Shown: positions 1 to 7,338 of the stretch, in pieces
Layout of the letters: every line of letters begins with the position of its first letter
Position numbering within the stretch: the stretch's first letter is position 1
NCBI GenBank assembly: GCA_002388665.1
Contig: DGMY01000092.1
Location: forward strand, 73,926 to 82,706
Reading direction: 5' to 3'
Length of the DNA stretch: 8,781 nt
Source of the DNA: Opitutia bacterium UBA4506
Lineage (GTDB): Bacteria > Verrucomicrobiota > Verrucomicrobiia > Opitutales > Puniceicoccaceae
Program-made: the position numbers and the translations under genes
Notes under the pieces: model-generated
What the model saw: the letters and a program-made list of their open reading frames with translations, nothing else
Told to the model about the DNA's origin: nothing
Databases searched by the model: none

Positions 1-774
1 CATGTGTTGGCGGAGGTGCCTTCCGGAGAGACTGTATTGTCAGATGAGGAAATTGTTCGGCGGTACCGGGTGTTGTATCCGCGGCCTACTGCTTGGCAGC
101 CGATGACTGCGAAGGTTTTGGCATTGCACCTGTCTGGTAATACCTTGGAGGGGAAGCAGTTGCGGAAGGATCTGGTGCGGCGTATGCATGACATTTCTTG
201 GTTTATGAAGACCTTGAAACAACGATTTGCTCATTGGTTTAATGGATCTCGGGAGCGATTTGGGGCGCTATGGGCGGAGCGGTTTAAAAGCGTACTTGTG
301 GAAGGAGATCGTTGGGCCCTTCGAACTGTCGCTGCCTATATAGATTTGAATGCGGTTCGGGCTGGGTTGGTGGAGGATCCCAAGGACTATCGGTTTTGTG
401 GGTATGGCGAGGCGTTGGGAGGTAGCGACCGGGCTCGGGCTGGGTTGTCTATCGTGGACAATAGCATGGCTGGGTATCGGCAGACGCTTTATGGGGTTGG
501 ATCCAGTGGGAAGGAAGGAAAGAGTTCACTTTCACGGGAGGAGGCTGTGCGAGTGCTCGAAACTGAGAAGGGAAAATTGCCCCTGTCGACTGTTTTGCGA
601 TGCCGGGTTCGCTATTTCCGAGACGGGATCGTGATTGGCTCTGCTTCGTTTGTCGAAGAACACCTGAAACAGGAACCACCAGGGTTACGGGAGAAGAAGG
701 CACGGCCTATGGTGGGAGCGGAGTGGAATGGTTTGTCGGTGGGGACGGGTCTCCGAAAGGGCCTATTCGGATAG
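1..774 (+). CDS. REP-associated tyrosine transposase (RAYT), 5'-truncated by window edge
   Basis: C-terminal part of a Y1-type (HUH) transposase of the RAYT group, single-strand DNA transposases that act on REP hairpins. The frame is open from base 1. The first codon is His followed by VLAEVP, which fits the second His of the HxH metal-binding motif (family form NHxHxLxEVP), so the true start and N-terminal third lie outside the window and the GTG at 4-6 is not a start. Visible next are FMKTLKQRFAHWFN, then RFGALWAERFKSVLVE, then the helix AAYIDLNAVRAGLVEDP. The Tyr of that helix (nt 337-339) is the likely nucleophile by analogy with the family. A C-terminal extension with RVRYFRDGIVIGSASFVEE and a basic end (KARPMVGAEW...GLRKGLFG) is typical of RAYTs from this bacterial group. 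No frameshift or internal stop is seen, so the gene may be active. No copy of the REP-like repeat found further right lies in the visible flank. Family call is firm; activity is inference. Confidence 0.88.
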   Translation, partial: HVLAEVPSGETVLSDEEIVRRYRVLYPRPTAWQPMTAKVLALHLSGNTLEGKQLRKDLVRRMHDISWFMKTLKQRFAHWFNGSRERFGALWAERFKSVLVEGDRWALRTVAAYIDLNAVRAGLVEDPKDYRFCGYGEALGGSDRARAGLSIVDNSMAGYRQTLYGVGSSGKEGKSSLSREEAVRVLETEKGKLPLSTVLRCRVRYFRDGIVIGSASFVEEHLKQEPPGLREKKARPMVGAEWNGLSVGTGLRKGLFG

Positions 775-931
775 TGTGCTGATGGCTCCACCCCGATTCA
801 AAGGCCCACTCCCCCACTCCATTCCAGCTGTTCCATCGGCGGGCATAATTCGAATCGCGAACAGGGCTATGGGTCGACTTTCCTATACGAGATAGCTCGA
901 AAGTTCTCCGCCCCCTCCTTAGACCCATTGG

Positions 932-1267
932 ATGACCAATTGGGCCTATCTCCTTATCTCAGTAATCGCAGAGGCAGTTGGAACGACGGCCCTTGCTGCG
1001 AGCAAAGGGTTCACACAGCCAATCGCTACGGGAATCATGCTGGTTAGCTATATTGCCGCCTTATTCTTTCTATCGCTAACCTTCCGAACCATTCCAGTTG
1101 GAGTTGCCTATGCTGCGTGGTGTGGAATCGGGATCGTTTTAATCTCGATTCTAGCCTGGGCTGTCCACGGGCAAAAACTCGATTCTCCGGCAGTCATTGG
1201 CATCGCATTTATTGTTATCGGAGTCGTGATTCTAAACGTATTTTCGAAAGCAACGCCTCACGGTTAA
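932..1267 (+). CDS. Small multidrug resistance (SMR) family transporter, EmrE/Qac type
   Basis: 111-residue, four-helix inner-membrane protein of the SMR family. These work as antiparallel dimers that exchange protons for cationic drugs or quaternary ammonium compounds. Helices lie near residues 4-22, 33-50, 57-77 and 86-105. Landmarks match EmrE at the same numbers: Glu14, the proton/substrate-coupling carboxylate, Gly17, Tyr40, Tyr60, Trp63, Gly65, Gly67, Gly90 and Gly97, and the C-terminal end SKATPHG resembles EmrE STPH. The N-terminal stretch AEAVGTTALAASKGFT is closer to Qac/EmrE than to the guanidinium exporters (Gdx/SugE), so polyaromatic cation export is likelier; the actual substrate is unknown. 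The ATG at 932 gives the family's normal length; no good Shine-Dalgarno precedes it. The preceding 157 bp hold no gene that I can see. Its stop overlaps the mutY stop on the other strand. Confidence 0.9.
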   Translation: MTNWAYLLISVIAEAVGTTALAASKGFTQPIATGIMLVSYIAALFFLSLTFRTIPVGVAYAAWCGIGIVLISILAWAVHGQKLDSPAVIGIAFIVIGVVILNVFSKATPHG

Positions 1268-2328
1268 ACGGAAGGCCTCGGACAACTTAGTTGATCTTTG
1301 AGCTCTCCGATCCACCGGCGATGGGGTCCCGAAATTGAGACCGACTCCAACTCCTGGATATCGATCCACTTCAAGGGACACTCTTTGGGCAGTGTCGATA
1401 GATTCGCGACCGAGTGAATCCACTCGGTAATAGAATCATTGCCGATTCCTCGCTTACGCTTCGCCAAAGGAGATGTCTCAGGCACCCAACCTTGGGGCAA
1501 ATCTTCGAGGCTTGGCAATTCATGGATGCCCGCCAATCGCTTCGCGTTTTTCGGATGCTGAAGAAGAAGGACCCTACCCGCCTCAACAACCAAAGCTCTC
1601 CTCACCGTAACTTCATTCTTACGCGCCTTAACGATAACGGGTAATTCCTGGGCGATCCCCTTCGCGGCAGCATCGCAGTGGCGTACGAGTGGACAAACGG
1701 TACAGAGAGGAGCCCTCGGGAGGCACACCAAGGCTCCTAACTCCATCATCGCTTCATTGTGTTCGCCCGGCTGTTCAGCATTCAAAAAATCCTCAGCTAA
1801 CGCTCCGAACGATTTCACCGCTTCCCCTGCGGACTTCCACCTCGTCTCGTTTGCAGAAAGGCGGGCCAGCACTCTCACAACATTTCCATCGACTACAGCG
1901 ACCGGCAGTTCCTGCGCGATACTGGCGATTGCGGCAGAAGTATATCCCCCGATACCCGGCAATTTCAACCAGTCCGCGACACTACTGGGTACGCCCTCGG
2001 CAGCTATCCTTTGAGCGAGCTTATGCAGATTTCGAGCTCGGGAATAATAGCCCAACCCCTGCCACAGATTGACGACTTCCTCGGGATCAGCAGCAGCCAA
2101 GGCAGCAAACCCGGGAAAGGCCTCCATCCAGCGCTCGAAGTATGGGAGCACAGTGGAGACCCGGGTCTGCTGAAGCATGAACTCCGAAACAACCGTCCGA
2201 TAAACTGAACGCTCCGTGCGCCACGGAAGAACCCGCGCATTTGCGGCAAACCAAAGAGCGAGATCACTCCTGGCAGCCGCAAGATCCGCCTTAGGCCAAC
2301 GAGGCGAGCAATCGTTCGATTTCGGCAC
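1264..2328 (-). CDS. mutY: A/G-specific adenine DNA glycosylase MutY
   Basis: Base-excision repair enzyme that removes adenine mispaired with 8-oxoguanine. With the GTG start at 2328 it is 354 residues, the usual MutY length. Order: LPWR near 34-37; SEFMLQQTRV with catalytic Glu49; helix-hairpin-helix LPGIGGYT (123-130); VDGNVVRVLAR with catalytic Asp147; the [4Fe-4S] ligands Cys202, Cys209, Cys212 and Cys218 with C-x6-C-x2-C-x5-C spacing; then a NUDIX-like C-terminal domain for 8-oxoG recognition (VLLLQHPKNAKRLAGIHELPSL, then ITEWIHSVANL, the position of the H-S loop). All key residues are present. Between the valS stop and the first conserved residues there is no ATG, GTG or TTG in frame, so the start must lie inside valS. 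GTG 2328 is the nearest, giving a 38-nt overlap; a weak GAG about 8 nt upstream could serve as ribosome site. The frame stays open to 2490, but that extension is valS sequence read out of frame. Probably co-transcribed and translationally coupled with valS. Confidence 0.93.
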   Translation of the reverse strand: MPKSNDCSPRWPKADLAAARSDLALWFAANARVLPWRTERSVYRTVVSEFMLQQTRVSTVLPYFERWMEAFPGFAALAAADPEEVVNLWQGLGYYSRARNLHKLAQRIAAEGVPSSVADWLKLPGIGGYTSAAIASIAQELPVAVVDGNVVRVLARLSANETRWKSAGEAVKSFGALAEDFLNAEQPGEHNEAMMELGALVCLPRAPLCTVCPLVRHCDAAAKGIAQELPVIVKARKNEVTVRRALVVEAGRVLLLQHPKNAKRLAGIHELPSLEDLPQGWVPETSPLAKRKRGIGNDSITEWIHSVANLSTLPKECPLKWIDIQELESVSISGPHRRWIGELKDQLSCPRPSV

Positions 2329-5020
2329 GCTTGCGCTCGTTTTCTTCCAATTGTCGGCGGGCACCGTCGACGACCTCAGCCGGTGCCTTGTCCGTAAACG
2401 AAGAGTTCCCAAGACGCTTACGCGTTCCGATAATCGCTTTATCCAGCTTGGCCAACTCCTTGTTAAGCCGTTCTTGTTCAGCCTCCACATCGAGTGAGGA
2501 GGACAGATCCAAGTAGAACGTCCCGAGAGGAGTCATCATGGCCGGAGACCCGTCTGGGGCCCCGTGAACTGTTTCGATCTCGGCAAAACCGCCGAGTGCT
2601 TCGATCACGCCAAACACGTCGCTGACATCCCCGTCGAGGGTCAGCGTCGATTCCTCTACCTGAATCGTTACATCCTTTTTATTGCTGAGCTGGTAGTCTG
2701 CCTTAAGTGAACGCAGAAGCGTCACCGATTCGCGGATTTCATCCACCTGGGCAACGGCGCCACGGTCTAATTTTAGCCCTGATTTCTCAAGGGCATCTTC
2801 CAATTCATCGGAAGTCATCGGACGGGCATTTTGGATATGACTGCCCTTCTCGCCAAATCCCAGAAGGTGCCAGAGCTCCTCGGTGATGAACGGGCAAAAT
2901 GGGTGCAACAGGAGAAGAGTTTGGCGAAGAATCAAATCCTGAATCGCCAGACAAGTAGACTGTGCATCTCCGTCACGAATCTTACCCTTCGACACCTCTA
3001 CGTACCAGTCACAGAAATCATTCCAGAAGAACGAATAAATGTGCTGAGAGATTCCGCTAAAGGAATACTCCTCGTACGCCTCATCGACAAGTCGGATGGT
3101 CTCGAGCAATCGCCCGAGAATCGATTGATCCTGTAGATCCACCTGCTCGGGGTTAATTCGATTCAGAAGTTCAGGAACTGTATGTACGGCATGAACCGCG
3201 CCAGACATTTGCCGGAACCGGCAGGCATTCCACAATTTGTTACAAAAGTTGCGTCCGAGAACCACACGATCATTGCTGAAGCGAATATCCTGTCCCTTGG
3301 GAGCAATACTCATGATTCCGAACCTCAGCCCATCCGCACCGAACTCTCGGATCAAGTCGAGAGGATCTGGAGAGTTCCCGAGAGACTTCGACATCTTCTT
3401 CCCTTCGAGATCTCGAATAATTCCGGTAAAATAGACATCGCGGAAAGGGATACGCGCCTTGATCTCTTCCTCGGTCAACGTCTTCTTCTCCTCGCCGGCG
3501 AATTCGAGCCCGGCCATAATCATACGAGCGACCCAAAAAAAGATGATATCGGGGCCCGTCACCAGAGCTGAAGTCGGGTAAAAGCTATTATAGCCCTTCT
3601 CCTGCATACCCTGCTCATCGGGCCAACCAAGGGTCGCAATCGGCCAGAGCCAGGAAGATGCCCAAGTATCGAGTACGTCCTCATCCTGCTCCCAATTTTC
3701 GGGATCCTCTGGGCCATCAACTGAAATGTGCCAATTCTGCGGATCTGACCTGTCTCCGCCCTTCCGATACCATACAGGAATACGATGTCCCCACCACAAC
3801 TGCCGGCTGATGCACCAATCCCGAATATTGTCCATCCAATGGAGGTATGTCTTCTCCCATCGTTCTGGAAAGAACCGGATATGGCCGTCCCGAACGGCAG
3901 CTTTCGCCTCCTCAACCTTCGGATACTTCATGAACCACTGCTCTGACAAGCGGGGCTCGATCGGAACATCAGCACGTTCTGAGAAGCCTACGTTATTCTC
4001 GTAGTCCTCCTCCTTAATCAGAAGGTCCAGTTCGCGGAGCTTATCAGCCGCGGCGCGCCTCGCCTCAAATCGGTCCATTCCCACGAAAGGTTCACCTCCG
4101 CGCTCGTTGATGTGGCCATCCGGCGTAAACACATCAATCACCTCGAGACCGTTTCGGTTGCCGATATCAAAATCCACAGGATCGTGAGCAGGAGTTACCT
4201 TCAATACACCCGTACCGAACTCGCGATCGATGGAATCATCGGCTACAATTGGAATCTCCTCCCGGGGGAATGGACGCCACACCTGTTTTCCGATCAAATG
4301 CTTATAGCGCTCGTCCAACGGATGAACAGCAACACCTGAGTCTCCCATAATCGTCTCGGGACGAGTGGTTGCAATCTCCAGGTACTCGCCCGGCATATCG
4401 ACCAGCTCATACCGCATATAGTAGAGCTTACTCTTCTGCGGTTTCATGATCACCTCTTCGTCCGAAAGAGCGGTGAGGCTCACCGGACACCAATTGACCA
4501 TCCGCTTTCCCCGATAGATCAGACCACGTTCGTAGAGAAGGACAAAAGCTTTGATCACCGCCTTGCTGTAATCTTCGTCCAACGTATGGACCCCGCGATC
4601 CCAGTCGCAGGAAGCGCCGAGTTTCTTCAGCTGCTGCAGGATGATGCCACCGTGCTTGTCCCGCCACTCGATGGCCTTCTCGACAAACTTCTCCCGACCG
4701 AGATCGTGCCGTGTTTTTCCCTCAGCGCGTAGCTCCCGTTCGACCCGAGTCTGCGTGGCAATACCCGCGTGATCCGTACCCGGCAACCACAGCGCCGACT
4801 CCCCCAACTGACGGTGACGGCGGATCAGGATGTCCTGAATTGTGTTGTTGAGGACGTGCCCCATCGTCAATACCCCCGTCACATTCGGCGGAGGGATCAT
4901 GATGGTGTAAGTATCGTCTCCCTTCTCGGCAGCGCCAGTGAAGCAGCCATCCTGCAACCACTCCGCGTACAAGCGGTCTTCAACATCTTGGGGATCGTAA
5001 GCTTTGGGAATTTCGGCCAT
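2291..5020 (-). CDS. valS: Valyl-tRNA synthetase
   Basis: Class I aminoacyl-tRNA synthetase that charges tRNA-Val and edits misformed Thr-tRNA. 909 residues, normal for bacterial ValS. Seen in order: PPPNVTG followed by the HIGH-type signature TMGH (52-55); GTDHAGIATQ (81-90); CP1 editing domain with TTRPETIMGDSGVAVHP (218-234) and TPAHDPVDFDIG (276-287); DWCISRQLWWGHRIPVWY (401-418); KMSKS loop at 542-546 followed by LGNSPDPLDLI; anticodon-binding helical domain; and a C-terminal Lys/Glu/Arg-rich coiled-coil arm (about 840-909), typical of ValS and absent from IleS and LeuS. The ATG at 5020 (MAEIPKAYDPQDVEDRLY) matches the family N-terminus. No strong Shine-Dalgarno lies just upstream; the region is T/A-rich. 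First gene of a two-gene unit with mutY, divergent from tRNA-Leu across a 160-bp gap. No T-box or other aminoacylation-sensing leader is apparent. Confidence 0.97.
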   Translation of the reverse strand: MAEIPKAYDPQDVEDRLYAEWLQDGCFTGAAEKGDDTYTIMIPPPNVTGVLTMGHVLNNTIQDILIRRHRQLGESALWLPGTDHAGIATQTRVERELRAEGKTRHDLGREKFVEKAIEWRDKHGGIILQQLKKLGASCDWDRGVHTLDEDYSKAVIKAFVLLYERGLIYRGKRMVNWCPVSLTALSDEEVIMKPQKSKLYYMRYELVDMPGEYLEIATTRPETIMGDSGVAVHPLDERYKHLIGKQVWRPFPREEIPIVADDSIDREFGTGVLKVTPAHDPVDFDIGNRNGLEVIDVFTPDGHINERGGEPFVGMDRFEARRAAADKLRELDLLIKEEDYENNVGFSERADVPIEPRLSEQWFMKYPKVEEAKAAVRDGHIRFFPERWEKTYLHWMDNIRDWCISRQLWWGHRIPVWYRKGGDRSDPQNWHISVDGPEDPENWEQDEDVLDTWASSWLWPIATLGWPDEQGMQEKGYNSFYPTSALVTGPDIIFFWVARMIMAGLEFAGEEKKTLTEEEIKARIPFRDVYFTGIIRDLEGKKMSKSLGNSPDPLDLIREFGADGLRFGIMSIAPKGQDIRFSNDRVVLGRNFCNKLWNACRFRQMSGAVHAVHTVPELLNRINPEQVDLQDQSILGRLLETIRLVDEAYEEYSFSGISQHIYSFFWNDFCDWYVEVSKGKIRDGDAQSTCLAIQDLILRQTLLLLHPFCPFITEELWHLLGFGEKGSHIQNARPMTSDELEDALEKSGLKLDRGAVAQVDEIRESVTLLRSLKADYQLSNKKDVTIQVEESTLTLDGDVSDVFGVIEALGGFAEIETVHGAPDGSPAMMTPLGTFYLDLSSSLDVEAEQERLNKELAKLDKAIIGTRKRLGNSSFTDKAPAEVVDGARRQLEENERKRAEIERLLASLA

Positions 5021-5180
5021 AATAAAAAACGCATTAGCCTATCCACCCCTATGCGAAATCCAAGTGATTTTCTCCCTGAATCTCTGCTTTAGACCGGCAA
5101 AATCCCAATTTCTGACATTTTTCAGCTGAATTTCTCTCGACTCGACGCGCAGAACCGCCTTTTTTCATAGCTTCCTTCTG

Positions 5181-5267
5181 GCCCGGGTGGCGGAATTGGC
5201 AGACGCGATAGACTCAAAATCTGTTTTCCTTACGGAAGTGTGGGTTCGATTCCCACCCCGGGCACCA
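5181..5267 (+). tRNA. tRNA-Leu (anticodon CAA)
   Basis: 87-nt class II tRNA with encoded CCA. The acceptor stem GCCCGGG (5181-5187) pairs with CCCGGGC (5257-5263), followed by A and CCA (5264-5267). The anticodon stem ATAGA/TCTGT (5208-5212 and 5220-5224, one G-U pair) holds loop CTCAAAA with anticodon CAA at 5215-5217, reading UUG codons. The long variable arm has stem TTCC/GGAA, as expected for leucine. The T arm is GTGGG-TTCGATT-CCCAC. All arms are intact. It stands alone, with its own terminator 30 nt downstream. tRNA genes are common integration sites, but no second copy of its 3' end is present in the window. Confidence 0.97.
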
Positions 5268-5296
5268 GTTGATATTCAATAACTTACGAAATATTT

Positions 5297-5321
5297 AACC
5301 GCTCAAAAGGGCGGTTTTTTT
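5297..5321 (+). terminator. Rho-independent terminator of tRNA-Leu
   Basis: The stem AACCGCTC pairs with GGGCGGTT (one U-G pair) around an AAAA loop and runs into a T tract (5315-5321). It sits 30 nt after the tRNA CCA end on the same strand, so it most simply ends the tRNA-Leu transcript. Confidence 0.88.
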
Positions 5322-5507
5322 GTGCTCTATTTTGCTCCAAATAGGTAGATTTTAGGCCATTTTAGGCATTTTTTTACCTTGAGATAGTAGATTTCGCGTT
5401 TTCATTGTCCCTAGAGAGATGAGAAGCTGAGAACTCTCGCCATCCCCAAGGGTCAGAAATCTCTCGAACCAAGACCGGTGATCAGAGACTTCCCCTTCAA
5501 AGAACCG

Positions 5508-5538
5508 AAAAAAAAACCGCTCAGGAACCCCTGAGCGG
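5508..5538 (-). terminator. Rho-independent terminator of the 5588-6241 gene
   Basis: Read on the minus strand: a perfect 9-bp stem CCGCTCAGG/CCTGAGCGG with loop GGTT, followed by nine T residues. It lies 49 nt past the stop codon of the minus-strand PEP-CTERM gene, in the right orientation to end it. Confidence 0.93.
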
Positions 5539-5587
5539 CTGTAAAGATTTGCGGTCCCGGGACATACCCGAGCGCAGTCCACAGTAT

Positions 5588-6241
5588 TTATGAACGACGG
5601 CGGCGAACAATCGCGAGACCGAGAACGAGCATACCGACAATCGCACCGTAGAACTCGGCTTCTGGAATGGCGTAGGTACCAAACTGATTACCGAGAGTAA
5701 CCTCTTGGTCTCCAGTCTCCAACGCATTGGGCCCGCCATAGATCCAGTCTCCTGCAACGAATGAGCTGGAAGGACCGGTCCCATTGTCTCGATAGGCATA
5801 GCTATCGGTGTATTCCCACGCTTCCCCTGTGCCGTCTTGACCATCGACTCCATAGATATCAATCCGAACGTCACTGTCATTATAGACACCGACCCGATCG
5901 TCACCATTTTGGTTAAACGAGGAATCGGAAATTACAACACCCTTGGTCACATCCCAGTTCCAAGCCTCGAGAGTGGAGGCCGTCGATGAGATATAGATAT
6001 AAGTTCCAGCAGTATACTCGGTGGCATCAAAGGTGAATCCAACGGACCAAGATGTATTATCATTGGACTGAATTTTCACAGTCCAGTCTTCAAAACTGCC
6101 AGAAGAACCTACGAAAAGCTCGATGCCTTTGGGATCACTACCATTTCCATCGTAAATCCCTGTAATAATCAACTGCCCCTGCGCGACGGTCCCGAGCCCT
6201 AGAATCGACGCGAGGCCGAGTACTTTCAATTTGATATTCAT
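5588..6241 (-). CDS. Exported lamin-tail-like protein with PEP-CTERM-like sorting tail
   Basis: 217-residue secreted protein. The N-terminus MNIKLKVLGLASILGLG is a Sec signal peptide, probably cut near AQG-Q (residue 22/23). The mature part begins LIITGIYDGNGSDPKGIELFVG and continues with TAGTYIYISS (78-87), NGDDRVGVYNDSDVRIDIYG (112-131) and GTGEAWEYTDSYAYR (137-151). This pattern I associate with lamin-tail-type beta-sandwich (LTD) domains of secreted bacterial proteins, some fused to nucleases; no nuclease domain is attached here. The C-terminus (192-217) is a PEP-CTERM-like signal: PEAEF, a hydrophobic helix, then RRRRS. Such tails are normally processed by an exosortase and direct proteins to the outer envelope or exopolysaccharide. 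The motif reads PEA rather than PEP. The frame is open to 6475, but the ATG at 6241 places the signal peptide first and matches the sister gene at 7339-8055. No Shine-Dalgarno is visible. Monocistronic by its own terminator. Export is firm, the fold moderate, the cellular role unknown. Confidence 0.8.
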   Translation of the reverse strand: MNIKLKVLGLASILGLGTVAQGQLIITGIYDGNGSDPKGIELFVGSSGSFEDWTVKIQSNDNTSWSVGFTFDATEYTAGTYIYISSTASTLEAWNWDVTKGVVISDSSFNQNGDDRVGVYNDSDVRIDIYGVDGQDGTGEAWEYTDSYAYRDNGTGPSSSFVAGDWIYGGPNALETGDQEVTLGNQFGTYAIPEAEFYGAIVGMLVLGLAIVRRRRS

Positions 6242-6371
6242 TTTCGTGTATTGATGGATATTTAGTTGTGCCGAACGGCGGCGGTTTATCCCTGTATCGA
6301 TTAGGTTTCCTGTCTGAAATAACGGTACGCACCGGCGAGCCGCCTGCGATGACTCGAAGCATACATGATGC

Positions 6372-6401
6372 CGGGCTTTCAATAAATTAAGACAAAGCCC
6401 G
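6372..6401 (-). promoter_or_regulatory. Inverted repeat upstream of the 5588-6241 gene
   Basis: CGGGCTTT at 6372-6379 pairs perfectly with AAAGCCCG at 6394-6401 across an AT-rich 14-nt spacer, about 130-160 nt before the start codon. It could be an operator or an RNA hairpin in a long leader. It is not followed by a T tract on either strand, so a terminator is unlikely. Confidence 0.35.
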
Positions 6402-6645
6402 AAATTGAATCTTCTAAGACAACATAAGATTCGTATCCATCTTCCTACCGGCCACTTACAGATACTATACAACACTAAAAATACTTCAACCGATCAGAAA
6501 GGCATGCCGGGCATATGCTCCTATAATAGACATTTACTTAAGCCGAATTATCCAATATCAGAACAATTTACTTAAAGAACACCCATGCATCAATCAGAGC
6601 ACCTTACGCAATCTGCTTTGAATGAAAGAGTTACAAAACAGGAGA

Positions 6646-6676
6646 CAATTTCTGACACCAGAACGTCCAGAAATTG
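6646..6676. repeat. Inverted repeat, 9-bp arms
   Basis: CAATTTCTG (6646-6654) and CAGAAATTG (6668-6676) are perfect inverted arms separated by 13 nt. They lie between the upstream region of the minus-strand gene and the first degenerate repeat core. Function unknown; an operator is one option. No T tract follows. Confidence 0.4.
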
Positions 6677-6706
6677 CTAATTTTAGGAGGATACAATCGC
6701 GATTTT

Positions 6707-6725
6707 CGATCGCTCAAGCGTCACG
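6707..6725. repeat. Degenerate REP-like hairpin core
   Basis: CGATCGCTCAAGCGTCACG matches the array core CGTTCGCTGAAGCGTCACG at 17 of 19 positions and keeps the CGC/GCG inner stem, with TCAA in place of the TGAA loop. It lacks the adjacent GTAG (minus strand) and the flanking unit sequence, so it looks like a decayed or solitary element 91 bp before the first array core. Confidence 0.55.
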
Positions 6726-6797
6726 CGAGGTGAATTCGGTGCAATATTCCTGACGGAGTTCCCAAACGACTCTTGGGCGCAGTTACTCGAGGAACGG

Positions 6798-7158
6798 GGA
6801 CGTTCGCTGAAGCGTCACGGTACGGGAGTCGCCGTTTCTTGCTGGGTTAGGTCTGCGGTGGGTTGCTTGGGATTTTGAGCTGGGGGGGGGGCGTAGACTT
6901 GGAGGGGGGACGTTCGCTGAAGCGTCACGCTACAAGAGTCACCTCTTTCTAGCTGGGTTAGGGCCGCGGTGGGTTCCTTGGGATTTTGAGCTGGGGGGGG
7001 CGTAGACTTGTAGGGGGGACGTTCGCTGAAGCGTCACGCTACAAGAGTCACCTCTTTCTTGCTGGGTTAGGTCTGCGGTGGGTTGCTTGGGATTTTGAGC
7101 TGGGGGGCGCGTAGACCTGTAGGGGGGACGTTCGCTGAAGCGTCACGCTACGGGAGTC
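6798..7158 (-). repeat. Tandem array of four REP-like hairpin repeats (array 1)
   Basis: Four cores of CGTTCGCTGAAGCGTCACG (with GGA before each on the plus strand) at 6798-6819, 6908-6929, 7017-7038 and 7126-7147, identical over 22 nt, spaced 110, 109 and 109 bp in direct orientation. The core folds as outer CGT/ACG and inner CGC/GCG stems around loop TGAA. On the minus strand GTAG lies directly 5' of cores 2-4; core 1 has GTAC. This GTAG-plus-imperfect-hairpin layout is that of REP elements, hence the minus-strand assignment. The spacers are also near-identical (about 87 nt, from CTACAAGAGTC through TTGGGATTTTGAGCT to a G run), so whole units were duplicated. Outer arms such as CTTGTAG (7007-7013) and CTACAAG (7039-7045) form a larger palindrome. 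Similarity stops after GAGTC at 7158. A likely substrate family for a RAYT transposase, by inference. Confidence 0.85.
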
Positions 7159-7255
7159 CGATGTTCGGAAGAACCAGGGCGGAGTTTCCTGGGACGGGCG
7201 ATCGCTTCAGTTTCAACCGTACCTTTTTGAGGACGCTCTGGCTTGGAGTGAGACT

Positions 7256-7286
7256 AAAAAAGCCGCCCGGTCGAGACCGGGCGGCT
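7256..7286 (-). terminator. Rho-independent terminator of the 7339-8055 gene
   Basis: On the minus strand a perfect 12-bp GC-rich inverted repeat, AGCCGCCCGGTC/GACCGGGCGGCT with 2 nt between the arms, runs into six T residues. It lies 53 nt past the stop codon of the minus-strand gene and separates that gene from repeat array 1. Confidence 0.93.
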
Positions 7287-7338
7287 GAAAGAATTGCTGA
7301 ATCTGCCTGGAACCCTATTGGGCTCCAATAGAATGCCT

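Larger units (their letters stand above)
5268..5587. other. Intergenic gap between tRNA-Leu and the first PEP-CTERM gene, no gene seen
   Basis: Besides the two terminators at its ends, this stretch holds no convincing reading frame. A short minus-strand frame over 5352-5582 runs through the downstream terminator and has no recognisable content. The word ATTTTAGGC occurs twice in direct orientation at 5349-5357 and 5359-5367, next to T-rich sequence. I assign no function to it. Confidence 0.6.
6242..6797. promoter_or_regulatory. Long upstream region of the 5588-6241 gene, with inverted repeats
   Basis: A 556-bp gene-free stretch, more AT-rich in the middle than its surroundings. It contains a short hairpin GCCG-AA-CGGC at 6270-6279, about 30 nt before the start codon; the word GAAGCAT (6356-6362), matched at the same distance before the sister gene; an inverted repeat CGGGCTTT/AAAGCCCG with 14-nt spacer (6372-6401); two copies of ATTTACTTAA (6532-6541, 6566-6575); a 14-nt word AGAGTTACAAAACA (6627-6640) also found upstream of the sister gene; and an inverted repeat CAATTTCTG/CAGAAATTG with 13-nt spacer (6646-6676). 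I could not assign a standard -35/-10 pair for the minus-strand gene. Which of these elements act in regulation is inference. Confidence 0.45.

Noticed and set aside
2329..2490. Upstream extension of mutY giving a 408-residue protein
   Set aside because: The extra residues are the valS coiled-coil region read in another frame and have no MutY-like sequence.
2716..2725. GAAGCGTCAC, a 10-nt match to the repeat core
   Set aside because: It lies inside valS coding sequence for conserved residues, and the hairpin context and GTAG are missing; a chance match.
5021..5180. T-box or other sensing leader before valS, and promoters in the divergent gap
   Set aside because: No specifier-stem or T-box word could be seen, and candidate -35/-10 pairs on either strand had poor matches or wrong spacing.
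5181..5267. tRNA-Leu as an integration site for a mobile island
   Set aside because: No duplicate of the tRNA 3' end and no integrase gene occur in the window.
6242..6475. Upstream extension of the first PEP-CTERM gene to 295 residues
   Set aside because: It would bury the signal peptide internally; the ATG at 6241 matches the N-terminus of the sister protein.
6585..6680. 31-codon plus-strand ORF (MHQSEHLTQSALNERV...) downstream of a TATAAT-like word at 6522-6527
   Set aside because: No ribosome site, no suitable -35 box and no recognisable content; it lies within an AT-rich region where short frames are expected.
7083..7331. 82-codon plus-strand frame starting inside array 1
   Set aside because: It runs through repeat sequence and the terminator hairpin of the neighbouring gene; composition is explained by those elements.
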